From Deferrisoma camini S3R1 (GTDB taxonomy: Bacteria > Desulfobacterota > Deferrisomatia > Deferrisomatales > Deferrisomataceae), in contig NZ_JAFN01000001.1 of the NCBI RefSeq assembly GCF_000526155.1, forward strand, positions 1,120,501 to 1,184,500: a stretch of 64,000 nt of DNA. Reading direction: 5' to 3'. How positions within the stretch are numbered: position 1 is the first letter of the stretch; the number at the start of each line of letters is the position of its first letter. The translations under genes and the position numbers were made by a program. The notes beneath the pieces are model-generated. The model worked only from the letters and a program-made list of their open reading frames with translations. It did no database searches and had not been told where the DNA came from. Positions 41,488 through 50,440 of this stretch are shown one piece after another.

Positions 41488-41733
41488 TTAACTGCCGTGA
41501 ATCGTGAATGGTGAATCGTGAATCGTTGGGGGGCGCTTCGCGTGCGCCTGAGTTTCGGCTCGGATCCGGCCACACACGCGTGGGCGACAAGACCGGTTGG
41601 GGTCAGGGGCCGCCGGCCGGCCAACCCCGAATCCTGGGAAGTGATCGCGAATGCTGGAGTGGCAGTACAATCCCGCGTTACCGGCTTCCGACCATTCGCG
41701 ATTCACGATTTACGATTCACGATTTCCGGCCCC
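41488..41733. repeat. Repeat mosaic between pyrH and frr
   Basis: CTGCCGTGAATCGTGAATGGTGAATCGTGAATCG, then about 150 nt of less repetitive sequence, and (GCGATTCACGATTTACGATTCACGATTT) up to the pyrH stop. Two oppositely oriented heptamer arrays bracket the spacer. Confidence 0.8.
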
Positions 41734-42459
41734 TCACTCTCCCACCACCTTCGTGCCGATATTCTCGCCGCACACCACCCGCAGGGTGTTGCCGGGCCGG
41801 GTGAAGTCGTACACGATGATGGGCAGCCGGTTGTCCCGGCACAGGGAGATGGCCGTAGAATCCATCACTTTGAGGTCCCGCTTCAACACCTCGATGTACG
41901 ACACCTCGTCGAACCGCCGGGCGTCCGAGTGGCCCACCGGGTCCTTGTCGTATACCCCGTCGACCTTGGTGCCCTTCAGGATGGCCTCGGCCCCGATCTC
42001 CATGGCCCGCAGCCCCGCGGCCGTGTCGGTGCTGAAGTAGGGGTTGCCGGTGCCCGCCGCAAAGATCACGATCCGCCCCTTCTCCAGGTGCCGGATCGCC
42101 CGGCGCCGGATGTAGGGCTCGGCCACCTGCTGCATGGTGATCGCGGACATCACCCGGGTCTTGGCCCCGCGGCGCTCCAGCGCGTCCTGGAGGGCCAGGC
42201 TGTTGATCACCGTGGCAAGCATGCCCATGTAGTCGGCCGTGGCCCGGTCCATGCCGGCGGCCGAGGCCCTGAGGCCCCGGAAGATGTTGCCCCCGCCGAC
42301 CACCAGGGCCACCTCCACCCCCAGGCCCCGCACCTCGGCCACCTCGTGGGCCAGGCGCTCGACCACGTCCTGGTCGATGCCGAACCCCTGGGCCCCCATG
42401 AGGGCCTCTCCGGAGAACTTGAGCAGCACCCGACGGTACACCGGCTTTCGTTCGCTCAC
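41734..42459 (-). CDS. pyrH: UMP kinase
   Basis: 241 residues, hexameric bacterial UMP kinase. [87 protein letters not shown], GxNTLRVV are present. GTG start with AGGAG 8 nt upstream. Sits between tsf and frr as in most bacteria. Confidence 0.97.
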   Translation of the reverse strand: MSERKPVYRRVLLKFSGEALMGAQGFGIDQDVVERLAHEVAEVRGLGVEVALVVGGGNIFRGLRASAAGMDRATADYMGMLATVINSLALQDALERRGAKTRVMSAITMQQVAEPYIRRRAIRHLEKGRIVIFAAGTGNPYFSTDTAAGLRAMEIGAEAILKGTKVDGVYDKDPVGHSDARRFDEVSYIEVLKRDLKVMDSTAISLCRDNRLPIIVYDFTRPGNTLRVVCGENIGTKVVGE

Positions 42460-42489
42460 GATGACTCCTGCGTATGCGTGGACGTTGGG

Positions 42490-42860
42490 ACGTGATCACT
42501 ACCGTTGGTCGTTCGTCGTTGGTCGAAATTTCCGTGAATCGTGAATGGTGAATCGTAAATCGTGAATCGTGGCTGGGCGACGGGGCCGTCACCGCGTCAC
42601 CGATCACTCGTTACCGGTCACCGCGTCACTGCCCTTCCCACCCGTCACCGCCAAACTTCCGTAAATCGTGAATCGTAAATCGTGAATGGTTGGAAAAGCC
42701 GCGGGTCGTTCGTGCTTCGTCGTTGGTGGAGGGGCATCACCTGTCACGGCCTTTCCGCCTCCCAGCCTCCTAGCTTCCTAGCTTTCCAGCGGCCCGCGTG
42801 GCGGGCCATCTGTGTCCATCTGTGTGGATCTGTGGCTGAAGAGGTTCGGACGCCGGGCGG
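42490..42860. repeat. Repeat mosaic including the 235-bp repeat, copy 2
   Basis: Begins GTTGGTCGTTCGTCGTTGGTCG and GTGAATCGTGAATGGTGAATCG; 42598-42832 matches 34575-34809 (one C/T difference at 42624/34601). Lies between tsf and pyrH. Confidence 0.92.
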
Positions 42861-42876
42861 GGCGGTCCAAACGCAC

Positions 42877-42912
42877 GATCGGGGGAGCGGGGAGGGCCCC
42901 GCTCCCCCGATC
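42877..42912 (-). terminator. Rho-independent-like terminator after tsf
   Basis: Perfect 16-bp stem (GATCGGGGGAGCGGGG and its complement) with a 4-nt loop, 17 nt past the tsf stop; only a short T-run (GCGTTT) follows on the minus strand. Confidence 0.75.
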
Positions 42913-42928
42913 CGTTCGCAGGGACGCG

Positions 42929-43579
42929 TCAGGCGCGGGCCTGGGCGGCCACCTCTTCGGCGAAGTTGTCCTTGCGCTTCTCCAGCCCCTCGCCGAGCTG
43001 GAACCGCACGAACCGGCGAATCCGGATGTTCTCTCCGAGCTCCGCGATCTTCTGCTTGAGCAGGTCCCCCACCGTGAGATCGGGGTCCTTCACGAAGGGC
43101 TGGTCCAGCAGGCAGTTCTCCTTGAGGAACTTCTGCAGCCGGCCTTCCACCATCTTCTCGATCACGTGGGGAGGCTTCCCGCTCTCGGCCGCCTGCTCGC
43201 TGAGGATCCGGCGCTCGTTCTCCACCTCGTCGGCGGGCGCACTCTCCCGGTCGAGCCACCTGGGGTTGGTGGCGGCCACGTGCATGGCCACGTCGTGCAC
43301 GAACTGCTTGAAGGCGTCGGTGCGGGCCACGAAATCGGTCTCGCAGTTCACCTCCACCAGCACGCCGATCCGCCCGCCCGCGTGGATGTACGAGTGAACC
43401 AGTCCTTCGGCCGCCACCCGGCCCGCCTTCTTGGCGGCGTCCGCGAGCCCCTTCTTCCGAAGGTACTCCACGGCCTTGTCCATGTCGCCCCCGGTCTCCT
43501 GGAGGGCCTTCTTGCAGTCCATCATGCCCGCCCCGGTGCGCTCCCGGAGCTCCTTTACCGCTTGTGCCGTGATCGCCAT
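42929..43579 (-). CDS. tsf: Elongation factor Ts
   Basis: 216 residues, GDP exchange factor for EF-Tu. [54 protein letters not shown] is the N-terminal UBA-like part; [24 protein letters not shown] and the short single core domain ([42 protein letters not shown]) follow. The length fits the short EF-Ts type. ATG 43579; downstream of rpsB with a terminator-like hairpin between. Confidence 0.97.
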   Translation of the reverse strand: MAITAQAVKELRERTGAGMMDCKKALQETGGDMDKAVEYLRKKGLADAAKKAGRVAAEGLVHSYIHAGGRIGVLVEVNCETDFVARTDAFKQFVHDVAMHVAATNPRWLDRESAPADEVENERRILSEQAAESGKPPHVIEKMVEGRLQKFLKENCLLDQPFVKDPDLTVGDLLKQKIAELGENIRIRRFVRFQLGEGLEKRKDNFAEEVAAQARA

Positions 43580-43604
43580 GGTCTTTACTCCCTGTTCGGT
43601 CATT

Positions 43605-43700
43605 TCGGCTAGAAAGCTAGAATGCTAGGAGGCTGGAAACCCCTTTGTCTCTAGTTTCCAGTCTCCAGTATCTGGTCTCTGCCCGGCCGGAGGCAGGCTC
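43605..43700. repeat. Short repeat mosaic
   Basis: GCTAGAAAGCTAGAATGCTAGGAGGCTGG octamers, then CTCTAGTTTCCAGTCTCCAGTATCTGGTCTC of the (GTCTCTA) family. The word family recurs at 50370, 57895 and 59440. Confidence 0.75.
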
Positions 43701-43761
43701 CTTGCCCCGCCCTCCGAGGTGACGCGCCGATCTTGTCGCCGTGTTAACAAGATTTCGACAA

Positions 43762-43792
43762 ACGGGAGCCGGCCCCGGGGGCCGGCTCCCGT
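43762..43792 (-). terminator. Terminator-like hairpin after rpsB
   Basis: 15-bp perfect stem (ACGGGAGCCGGCCCC and complement) with a 1-nt centre, 5 nt past the rpsB stop; the minus strand continues TTTGTCGAAATCTTGTT. Likely intrinsic terminator or attenuator between rpsB and tsf. Confidence 0.75.
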
Positions 43793-43797
43793 GCGGG

Positions 43798-44592
43798 TCA
43801 GTCCACGTCGATCTCGACCTCTTCCACCTCGAGGTACTCGTCCGACTGGGCCGGCTCGGCCTTCTCGTCGCCCCCGGCCGCCGCCATCTCGGCCTCCACG
43901 TACTCCTGGCGCTGGGCCTTGCCCTCGATCACCGCGTCGGCGATCCGCGAGGTGAACAGCTTGATCGACCGCAGGGCGTCGTCGTTGCCCGGGATCGGGT
44001 AGTCGATCAGATCCGGGTCGCAGTTGGTGTCGAGGATGGCGATGATCGGGATGCCCAGCCGGTTCGCCTCGCGCACCGCGATGTCCTCGCGGGCCGGGTC
44101 CACGATGAACACCACGGACGGCAGGCTCTTCATCTCCTTGATGCCCCCGAGGCTGCGCTCGAGCTTGGCGGCCTCGCGCCGGATCCGCAGCCCCTCCTTC
44201 TTGGTCATCAGATCCACGGTGCCGTCGCTGAGCATCCGCTCCATCTCTTTCAGCCGCTCGATGCTGCGCCGGATGGTCTGGAAGTTGGTCAGGGTGCCGC
44301 CCAGCCAGCGGTGGGTCACGTAGAACTCCCCGCACCGGTTGGCCTCTTCGCGCACGATGTCCACGGCCTGGCGCTTGGTGCCTACGAACAGGAACCGGCC
44401 GCCCTGGGCCGCGGTCTCCCGGGCGAACTCGTAGGCCCGGCGGAACAGGCGCACCGTCTGGCTCAGGTCGATGATGTGGATCCCGTTGCGCTCGGTGAAG
44501 ATGAACCGCTTCATCTTCGGGTTCCACCGGTGGGTCTGGTGGCCGAAATGGACCCCGGCCTCCAGCATGTCGCGCATCGTCACGGTTGCCAT
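43798..44592 (-). CDS. rpsB: 30S ribosomal protein S2
   Basis: 264 residues. [124 protein letters not shown] are standard. Acidic C-terminal tail (EEVEIDVD) is common. ATG 44592 with AAGGAGAAGGG upstream. Confidence 0.98.
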   Translation of the reverse strand: MATVTMRDMLEAGVHFGHQTHRWNPKMKRFIFTERNGIHIIDLSQTVRLFRRAYEFARETAAQGGRFLFVGTKRQAVDIVREEANRCGEFYVTHRWLGGTLTNFQTIRRSIERLKEMERMLSDGTVDLMTKKEGLRIRREAAKLERSLGGIKEMKSLPSVVFIVDPAREDIAVREANRLGIPIIAILDTNCDPDLIDYPIPGNDDALRSIKLFTSRIADAVIEGKAQRQEYVEAEMAAAGGDEKAEPAQSDEYLEVEEVEIDVD

Positions 44593-44744
44593 GTTGCCCT
44601 TCTCCTTTTTCTCGTGGTTGGCCTCCGCCCCCTTCGCCCCGCCTTCCCACCCGATCCGTTCGGGCACCACCGGCGGTCCAGGGGCGTGCGGAATGGAAGC
44701 GCATACGGGTACCACAGCCACGCCCCGGTTTCAAGGGCGGGCTT

Positions 44745-44905
44745 GACAATGGCGGGAGGGCTGGGAAGCTAGGAGGCTAGGAGGCTAGGAGGCTGGGAGG
44801 CTGGGAGGCTGGGAGGCTGTCTGGCTCTCCTGCGGCCCGTCCAGCGGACACGAGGCCTCCCGACGATTCACGATTCACGATTCACGATTCACGGAAACAA
44901 TCCCC
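44745..44905. repeat. Repeat mosaic upstream of PII gene
   Basis: (GCTAGGAGGCTAGGAG / GCTGGGAGGCTGGGAG)n, at least eight octamers at 44760-44820, then GACGATTCACGATTCACG heptamers to 44893. It fills the divergent spacer between rpsB and the PII gene. Confidence 0.85.
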
Positions 44906-44919
44906 CGAGGAGGCCGACC

Positions 44920-45261
44920 ATGAAGATGATCCAGGCCATCGTGAACACCGACCGGCTCGACGAGCTGCGGGACCGGCTGTTCGAGATCGGGGCCCCCGGC
45001 CTCACGGTCGACAGCGTGATGGGCATCGGCAAGCCCCTGGGCCAGATGCGCTACTCCGACAGCCGGGGGTTCGTGCCCAAGTTCTTCGCCAAGAGCCGGG
45101 TCCAGATCGTGGCCGAGGACGACCGGGTGGACGAGATCGTGGAGGCCGTGCGCACCGTGTGTCACACCGGCCAGATCGGCGACGGCAAGATCTTCGTGCT
45201 GCCGGTGGACGAGGTGGTCCGGATCCGCACCAACGAGCGGGGCAGCAGGGCGCTGTACTGA
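44920..45261 (+). CDS. PII-family nitrogen regulatory protein
   Basis: 113 residues. MKMIQAIVNTDRLDELRDRLFEIGAPGLTVDSV, PKFFAKSRVQIVAEDDRVDEIVEAVRTVCHTGQIGDGKIFVLPVDEVVRIRTNERGSRALY has the PII C-terminal signature (TGQIGDGKIFVxPVxxVVRIRTxE). The T-loop reads GQMRYSDSRGFV and has no YRG, so the usual uridylylated Tyr51 seems missing. ATG 44920 with GAGGAGG. No ammonium transporter or glutamine synthetase adjoins, so the target is open. Confidence 0.9.
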   Translation: MKMIQAIVNTDRLDELRDRLFEIGAPGLTVDSVMGIGKPLGQMRYSDSRGFVPKFFAKSRVQIVAEDDRVDEIVEAVRTVCHTGQIGDGKIFVLPVDEVVRIRTNERGSRALY

Positions 45262-45350
45262 GGGCCGGGGGTCGGTGCTCGTTCGTCGTGGGTCGTGTGA
45301 TACCGAGTTGCATCCAGAACTATTGGCCCCCTGCCCGAAGGGGCAAGGGG

Positions 45351-45503
45351 CCCGTCGGAGAGCCGGGCGCGGCTCCCTAGCTCGCCGCGCAGCGCCTCTG
45401 ACGCTCGGACCGCGAAAGGGTTCGGATTCCACTGAGCTGCCAGGAAACCAGCTCTTCGGTCCCGTGCCTGCGCGGCGAATCTCAAGCCTGGCTTCGCGCC
45501 CGG
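45351..45503. repeat. Dispersed structured element, copy 1
   Basis: Contains TAGCTCGCCGCGCAGCGCCTC and, 85 nt later, GTGCCTGCGCGGCGAATCTC, so TCGCCGCGCAG pairs with CTGCGCGGCGA. The same series, including CGCGGCTCC and GGCTTCGCGC, recurs at 55354-55502. The rest of 45262-45602 shows no gene; GGTCGGTGCTCGTTCGTCG words sit at 45270. Confidence 0.75.
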
Positions 45504-45602
45504 ATCCGTATGCGATGGATGGCAACTCGGTATGAAAGGCCGTGGGGTGCAGGTCGGGGTTGATCCGTGAAACGAACGGCTGTCGGACCTCCCCGCCTCG
45601 GC

Positions 45603-46679
45603 TCACTCGCCCTCGACCTCTGCAGCCCTTTCGCCCTGGGGCTGGGGCGGTGAGAACAACGGGGCCTCCAGGGGCACCAGCTTGATCTCGATCCGGCGGT
45701 TCCGGGCCCGGCCCTCGGGGGTGTCGTTGGAGGCCACCGGCCGGTAGGGGCCGAACCCCACGGCCGAGAGCCGCTCGGGCTCCACCCCCACCTCGTCCTG
45801 GAGGAACCGCACCACGCTGGTGGCCCGGGCCGTCGAGAGCTCCCAGTTGGAGGGGAACCGCTCCGCCAGGGCCCCGGCGATCGGCACGTTGTCGGTGTGC
45901 CCCTCGATCACGATGGCCTTGTCCGTCTGGGCCTTGAGCACCTCGCCCAGCCGCCGCAGGACCTCCCGGCCCTCGGGCTTGATCCGGGCGCTCCCCGAGT
46001 CAAACAGGATCTCGTCGAGCACCTTGACCGAGAGCTTGCCCTTGAGCTGCTCGATCACCACCCGGCCCGCGTCCACCTCCTTCTCCATGCCCTTGAGCAG
46101 GCCCTCGTAGGTCCGGGACACCTCGTCGAGCTTCTCCCGCTTCTCCTGCTCCGCCCTGCGGCGCTCCGCCTCCACCAGGTCCAGCCGGGCCTTCAGGTCC
46201 GCCTTCTCGGTCCGGCACTCCTCCAGGCGGGCCTGCAGGTCCATCCGCTCGGCCCGGGCGGCCCGCTGCCGGGCCTCCAGCCGCTCGCTCAGGTCCTTGG
46301 CCCGGGCCTCGGCCTCCCGCCGGGCCCGGGCGCACACGTCCAGGTCTGCCTCGCGGTCCTTGGCCCGGCCCTGCCACTCGGCCGCCGCCGCCTCGGCCTC
46401 GGCCAGCCGGGCCTCCAGGGTCTTGCGCTCTTCCACGAGCTTCGCCGACCGGTCCTCGCAGGCCTGGAGCTCCCCCCCCAGGTCCTCGGCCCGGGCCCTC
46501 TCGGCCGCCAGCTCCTGCTCGGCCGAGCCGAGCCGGGCCTTCAGGGTCTGGGCCTGGTCCACGGCCCGGAGGTACTCGTCCCGCCCCACCCCGCATCCGG
46601 CCAGGACCAGCATCCCCAGCGCCGCGGCCAGGGGGATCCGGCCGCGGCGTGCCGTCGTCGTCCCGTCTTCCCTCGTCAC
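45603..46679 (-). CDS. OmpA-family lipoprotein with coiled coil (Pal-like/MotB-like peptidoglycan binding)
   Basis: 358 residues. Lipobox LVLAGC (Cys about residue 29), a long coiled coil rich in Glu/Arg/Ala (about 35-210), then an OmpA C-terminal domain: VLDEILFDSGSARIKPEGREVLRRLGEVL, IVIEGHTDNVPIAG, NWELSTARATSVVRFL, RLSAVGFGPYRPVASNDTPEGRARNRRIEI, with the D and R that bind peptidoglycan. Outer- or inner-membrane anchored, reaching the cell wall. GTG start overlapping the kinase stop. Confidence 0.9.
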   Translation of the reverse strand: MTREDGTTTARRGRIPLAAALGMLVLAGCGVGRDEYLRAVDQAQTLKARLGSAEQELAAERARAEDLGGELQACEDRSAKLVEERKTLEARLAEAEAAAAEWQGRAKDREADLDVCARARREAEARAKDLSERLEARQRAARAERMDLQARLEECRTEKADLKARLDLVEAERRRAEQEKREKLDEVSRTYEGLLKGMEKEVDAGRVVIEQLKGKLSVKVLDEILFDSGSARIKPEGREVLRRLGEVLKAQTDKAIVIEGHTDNVPIAGALAERFPSNWELSTARATSVVRFLQDEVGVEPERLSAVGFGPYRPVASNDTPEGRARNRRIEIKLVPLEAPLFSPPQPQGERAAEVEGE

Positions 46680-48175
46680 GTCTCTTCCCCTTGGGTGCGG
46701 GGAAGCCACACGTAGAACTCCGATCCCGCCCCCACCTGGCTCCTCACGTGGATCCGGCCTCCGTGCGCCTCCACGATCTTCCGGCAGATGGGCAGCCCCA
46801 GGCCCGTGCCCTGGTTCTTGGTGGTGTAGAACGGCTTGAAGATCTCCGAGAGCTTCTCCGGCGGGATCCCCGGCCCGTCGTCCCGGACCAGCACCTCGAC
46901 CCAGTCTGGGCCCTCGGGGGCGCCCTCCCCCTCCAGGGTGGGCCGGGCGCTCGTGCACACCTCGATCCGGCCCCGACCGCCCACGGCGTGCCGGGCGTTC
47001 AGGATGAGGTTCAGGAGCACCTGCTGGATCTGCTGGGGGTCCATGGTGATCTCGGGCATCTCGGGGTCGAGCACCAGCTCCACCTGATCCCGGGTGCCCC
47101 CCTCTTCGCGCTCCACGAAGAACAGCGACTCCTCCACCACGTCGTTCGGGTTGGCTCGCTGCCAGTTGGGCACCGACTCCCGGGCGAAGCTCAGGAGGTC
47201 GCGGATCGTCTTGTCCAGGCGGTCGATCAGCTTGAGCATCTCCTGGACCACCGGCATTCGCGGGTCGTCCGGCTCGAACCCCTGGGCCAGGACCTGGGTC
47301 GCGCCGGCCAGGCCGGCCAGGGGGTTCTTGATCTCGTGGGCCACGCTGGCCGCCATCTCGCCGATCGACGCCAGCCGCTCGGCCCGCATCATCTGCTCCC
47401 GGTGGAGCCGCTCCACCTCGCGGCTGGCCTCGTCCAGGCGGGCGATCATCGAGTTGAAGCTCCGGGCGAGCCGGCCCAGCTCGTCCCTGCCCCGCACCCG
47501 GGTGCGCACCTCCAGGTTCCCCCGCTCCACCTCCTTCATGGTCTCGGCCAGCTCCCGCACCGGCCGGTTCACCATGCGGTGGAGCAGGAAGCTGATGGCT
47601 CCGGTGACGAGGAGCACCGTGACCACGGTGGAGCCGACCATGAACCGCGCGTTCTGCCGGATGTGCTCGCCGGTCTTGGCCATGCTGAGGCACACCTCCA
47701 GCACCCCCACGATCTCCTTGTTGGGGTCGTGGCAGGTGTGGCACCGGGGCTCGTTGTACATCACCTCGACCATGCAGAAGCTGCGGTGGCCCCGCTCCTC
47801 GCTGCGGAACGGCTTGGACCGGTCGGGGCTGGTGAACACGTTGTAGACGAGCTCGTCCACCTCCTTGCCGATCTCCCCCGGCTGGGCCGAGTGCATGATG
47901 ATGCCGTCCGCGTTGAAGATCCGGATCGTCTCGATGTCCTGGAACTGGCCCATCATCCGGATGACCTTCATCACGTCCTTCTGGCACCGCCCCTCCATGT
48001 CGATCCGGATGATGTTGGTCAGGGTCTTTGACAGGATCCGCGCCTGGCTCTTGGTGTTCTCGACGGCCTGGCGGTCCTGGGCCATCAGGTTGAACCAGGT
48101 GGCCCCGCCCAGCACCAACCCCAGCACCGCGACGATGGCCAGGTTGATCTTGACGCTCAGGGAGGTTCGAAACAC
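46676..48175 (-). CDS. Sensor histidine kinase with periplasmic c-type heme
   Basis: 499 residues. N-terminal helix (about 8-30), a periplasmic domain of about 150 residues with one CHTCH at 145-149 (a heme c site), second helix (about 180-200), HAMP, HisKA with SVAHEIKNPLAGL (H280), and a HATPase with NLILNARHAV, DDGPGIPPE, GTGLGLPICRKIVEAHGG. A heme in the sensor suggests redox or gas sensing. GTG start. No response regulator adjoins; the OmpA lipoprotein follows with a GTGA overlap. The cytochrome assembly genes nearby could attach its heme. Confidence 0.92.
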   Translation of the reverse strand: MFRTSLSVKINLAIVAVLGLVLGGATWFNLMAQDRQAVENTKSQARILSKTLTNIIRIDMEGRCQKDVMKVIRMMGQFQDIETIRIFNADGIIMHSAQPGEIGKEVDELVYNVFTSPDRSKPFRSEERGHRSFCMVEVMYNEPRCHTCHDPNKEIVGVLEVCLSMAKTGEHIRQNARFMVGSTVVTVLLVTGAISFLLHRMVNRPVRELAETMKEVERGNLEVRTRVRGRDELGRLARSFNSMIARLDEASREVERLHREQMMRAERLASIGEMAASVAHEIKNPLAGLAGATQVLAQGFEPDDPRMPVVQEMLKLIDRLDKTIRDLLSFARESVPNWQRANPNDVVEESLFFVEREEGGTRDQVELVLDPEMPEITMDPQQIQQVLLNLILNARHAVGGRGRIEVCTSARPTLEGEGAPEGPDWVEVLVRDDGPGIPPEKLSEIFKPFYTTKNQGTGLGLPICRKIVEAHGGRIHVRSQVGAGSEFYVWLPRTQGEET

Positions 48176-48196
48176 GGCAGAGTCCCGGGAACCGGG

Positions 48197-49039
48197 TCAG
48201 GTGAGCACGGAGCCGGGCACGCCCTCCCGCTCGCGGGCGGACTCCCGGCCCAGGACCGTGGTGACGGTGAGGGCCTCGCAGTCCGTGCAGTCGAGGCACC
48301 GGATGCACTGCCCCGTGTTCGGCTCCTCGTAGGGCCGGACCTCCATGGGGCAGACCTGGTAGCACTTGTCGCAGTGGGTGCACAGCTCCGGGTTCCAGCG
48401 GAGCCGCACCAGGCTCACCCGGTTGAACAGGCTGTAGATGGCTCCCAGGGGACAGGTGGTCTGGCAGAACGGCCGCTTGGCCACCACCGACGACACCACG
48501 AAGAAGATGAGGATCGCGATCTTGATCCAGAACAGATCCCGGATCATGGATCGCACCTCCGGGCTGATGGTGACCCATGGGAGCCCGCCGATCAGGGTGC
48601 CCATGGGACACAGCTTCGAGAACCAGTTCTCCGACGTGATCCAGGGGATCACGAACACCAGCATCACCAGGGCCACGAACCGAAACGGCCGCAGGTACTT
48701 GGGGATGCGGATCTTGATCGAGGGCAGCTTGTAGAGCATCTCCTGGAAGAAGCCGAACGGGCACAGGGTGCCGCACGGCATCCGGCCCACCACCGACCCC
48801 ACCAGGCCCAGGAAGCCCAGCGTGTAGTAGGGGATCGCCCGCACCACCATGAAGTGCTGCAGGGTCCCGATGGGGCACGAGAAGAACGCCGACGGGCACG
48901 CGTAACAGTTGAGCACCGGCACGCAGAACCCCTTGGCAGCGCCCTGGTACACCGCTTTGGCCCAGTATCCCGGCAGGTACCCGTTGACGCCCAGGGACGT
49001 GCCGAGCTGAAAGTACCGTCGCGTTCGGATCCTGATCAC
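48197..49039 (-). CDS. NapH/MauN-like polyferredoxin membrane protein
   Basis: 280 residues. Several helices (for example ALVMLVFVIPWI, IAILIFFVVSSVVA) and cysteine groups: CYACPSAFFSCPIG, MPCGTLCPFG, CPMGTL, CQTTCPLGAI and two 4Fe-4S sites CTHCDKCYQVCP and CIRCLDCTDC. Architecture of NapH/CcoG-like proteins passing electrons between quinol and periplasmic carriers. GTG 49039 with AGGAGG. Next to a heme sensor kinase and multiheme cytochrome, so an electron-transfer role is plausible. Confidence 0.88.
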   Translation of the reverse strand: MIRIRTRRYFQLGTSLGVNGYLPGYWAKAVYQGAAKGFCVPVLNCYACPSAFFSCPIGTLQHFMVVRAIPYYTLGFLGLVGSVVGRMPCGTLCPFGFFQEMLYKLPSIKIRIPKYLRPFRFVALVMLVFVIPWITSENWFSKLCPMGTLIGGLPWVTISPEVRSMIRDLFWIKIAILIFFVVSSVVAKRPFCQTTCPLGAIYSLFNRVSLVRLRWNPELCTHCDKCYQVCPMEVRPYEEPNTGQCIRCLDCTDCEALTVTTVLGRESAREREGVPGSVLT

Positions 49040-49126
49040 CCGACCTCCTGGGGGGTCACCCGACCCCGATGCGGCTCAGCCAAACGAGCCTCCGTTGGAC
49101 ACCACCCCTCCCCCCTCGGCCCCGGC

Positions 49127-50248
49127 CTACCCCTCGCCCCGGGCCTTCCAGGCCAGCTCCACCGCCCGCCGGAACGCCCCGGCCGCCTCCTCCCACCGGC
49201 CCAGGGCCGCGGCCACCTCCCCCTTCTCGGCCAGCACCTTGGGGTTGCGGGGGTCCAGCTCCAGGGCCGCGTCCACCGCCCGGGCCGCCTCCTCGGGGCG
49301 GCCCAGGGACCGCAGCGCCCGGGCCTTGACCACCAGGGCCGGGGTGTAGGCCGGCTCGATCTCGAGCGCCTCCTCGGCCGCGGCCAGGGCCTCGTCGTGC
49401 TTCCCCCGAGCCTCCAAGACCTCGGCCAGCAGGCCCACGGTCTGGACGTGCTGGGGCTGGATCTCCCGGGCCTCCCGCAACACGGCCTCGGCCTTCGCCA
49501 GGTACCGGGGCCGCTTCGCCGCCCTCTGCAGGTAGATCCGGGCCAACAGCACCCGGGGCTCCGCCCACTTCGGGTCGATCTTGGCCGCCCGCTCCAGGTC
49601 CCGGACGGCCTTTCGCGCCATGCCCCGCCGGATCAGCACCTGCGCCTTCTGGTAGTGCAGGGTGGCCTTCTTGGGCGGCACGTAGTCGCGCTTCTTCACC
49701 GCGAACCGGGGCGCGGCCTCCTCGTGGATCCCCAGCAGGGCGTCCACCGCATCGCGCAGGTCCCGCTTGGCCGCGGTGGAGTAACTGGCCAGCGCGTAGC
49801 GCACCGTGCCCGCCTCGTCCAGCAGGGCCAACGACGGGGTCGCCACCACCCCGTAGGCGTAGTAGGTGGCCAGCCCCTCGTCCACCACCACCGGGAACGG
49901 GAGATCCTTGGCCGCGGCCTCCACCGCGGCCCGGGCCTCGCCCTCCAGCTGCTCGTGGTCCACGTTGACCGCGATGACCTCGAACCCCTGGTCCTTCCGC
50001 CCCCGGTACAGCTCGGCCAGGTCCCGGAGCAAGGGCTTGCTCCGGGCGCTCCAGGTCGCCCAGAACACCACGGCCAGGGCCTTGGGCCCCACCCGGTCCG
50101 ACAGGCGCACCTCCCGGCCGTCCAGGGTCTTCAGCGCGAAGTCCGGGGCCTTCTGGCCCACCTCCACGTACTTGAACGCGGCCGCCGCCGGGGCCACGGC
50201 CAGCAGCACCACCAGGCCCAGCACCGCCCCGAGTCGCTTCCCACCCAT
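49127..50248 (-). CDS. Periplasmic redoxin-like protein with TPRs, cysteine-less, copy 1
   Basis: 373 residues. Signal peptide (LGAVLGLVVLLAVAPAAAA), an AhpC/TlpA-like fold (GQKAPDFALKTLDGREVRL, ALAVVFWATWSARSKPLL, VVDEGLATYYAYGVVATPSLALLDE) and then four or five TPR-like repeats (RKAVRDLERAAKIDPKWAEPRVLLARIYL and so on). The active CxxC of TlpA (WCxxC) reads WSARS, so it cannot do thiol exchange. Paralogous to the next gene. Perhaps a scaffold or chaperone for the cytochrome. ATG 50248. Confidence 0.85.
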   Translation of the reverse strand: MGGKRLGAVLGLVVLLAVAPAAAAFKYVEVGQKAPDFALKTLDGREVRLSDRVGPKALAVVFWATWSARSKPLLRDLAELYRGRKDQGFEVIAVNVDHEQLEGEARAAVEAAAKDLPFPVVVDEGLATYYAYGVVATPSLALLDEAGTVRYALASYSTAAKRDLRDAVDALLGIHEEAAPRFAVKKRDYVPPKKATLHYQKAQVLIRRGMARKAVRDLERAAKIDPKWAEPRVLLARIYLQRAAKRPRYLAKAEAVLREAREIQPQHVQTVGLLAEVLEARGKHDEALAAAEEALEIEPAYTPALVVKARALRSLGRPEEAARAVDAALELDPRNPKVLAEKGEVAAALGRWEEAAGAFRRAVELAWKARGEG

Positions 50249-50267
50249 CCGCTCGCGCTCCTGATCA

Positions 50268-50440
50268 CTTCGGTCGTCGGTCGTCGGTCGTCAGTCGTCG
50301 GTCTGGGGCCTTCGGCCCGCTGGGAGGCTGGGACGCTAGGAGGTCAAAAAACCTTCCGGATTCCCACACGTTCTAGTCTCTAGTCTCTAGCCTCTAGCCC
50401 ACAGCGGCCGAAGGGGGGCTTCCCAGAGATCGGGCTCCGC
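50268..50440. repeat. Repeat mosaic
   Basis: GGTCGTCGGTCGTCGGTCGTCAGTCGTCGGTC heptamers, GGGGCCTTCGGCCCGCTGGG hairpin word, GGGACGCTAGGAGG, then GTCTCTAGTCTCTAGCCTCTAG heptamers. Lies between the two redoxin-TPR genes. Confidence 0.85.

Noticed and set aside
42598-42832. 235-bp repeat as an insertion sequence or MITE
   Set aside because: No terminal inverted repeats or target duplication are visible at its ends; it is a stretch of the word mosaic.
45603-48899. Single 1098-codon minus-strand frame as one giant protein
   Set aside because: Only its last third is the OmpA lipoprotein. The rest is out-of-frame text over the kinase and ferredoxin genes, which are clear in other frames.
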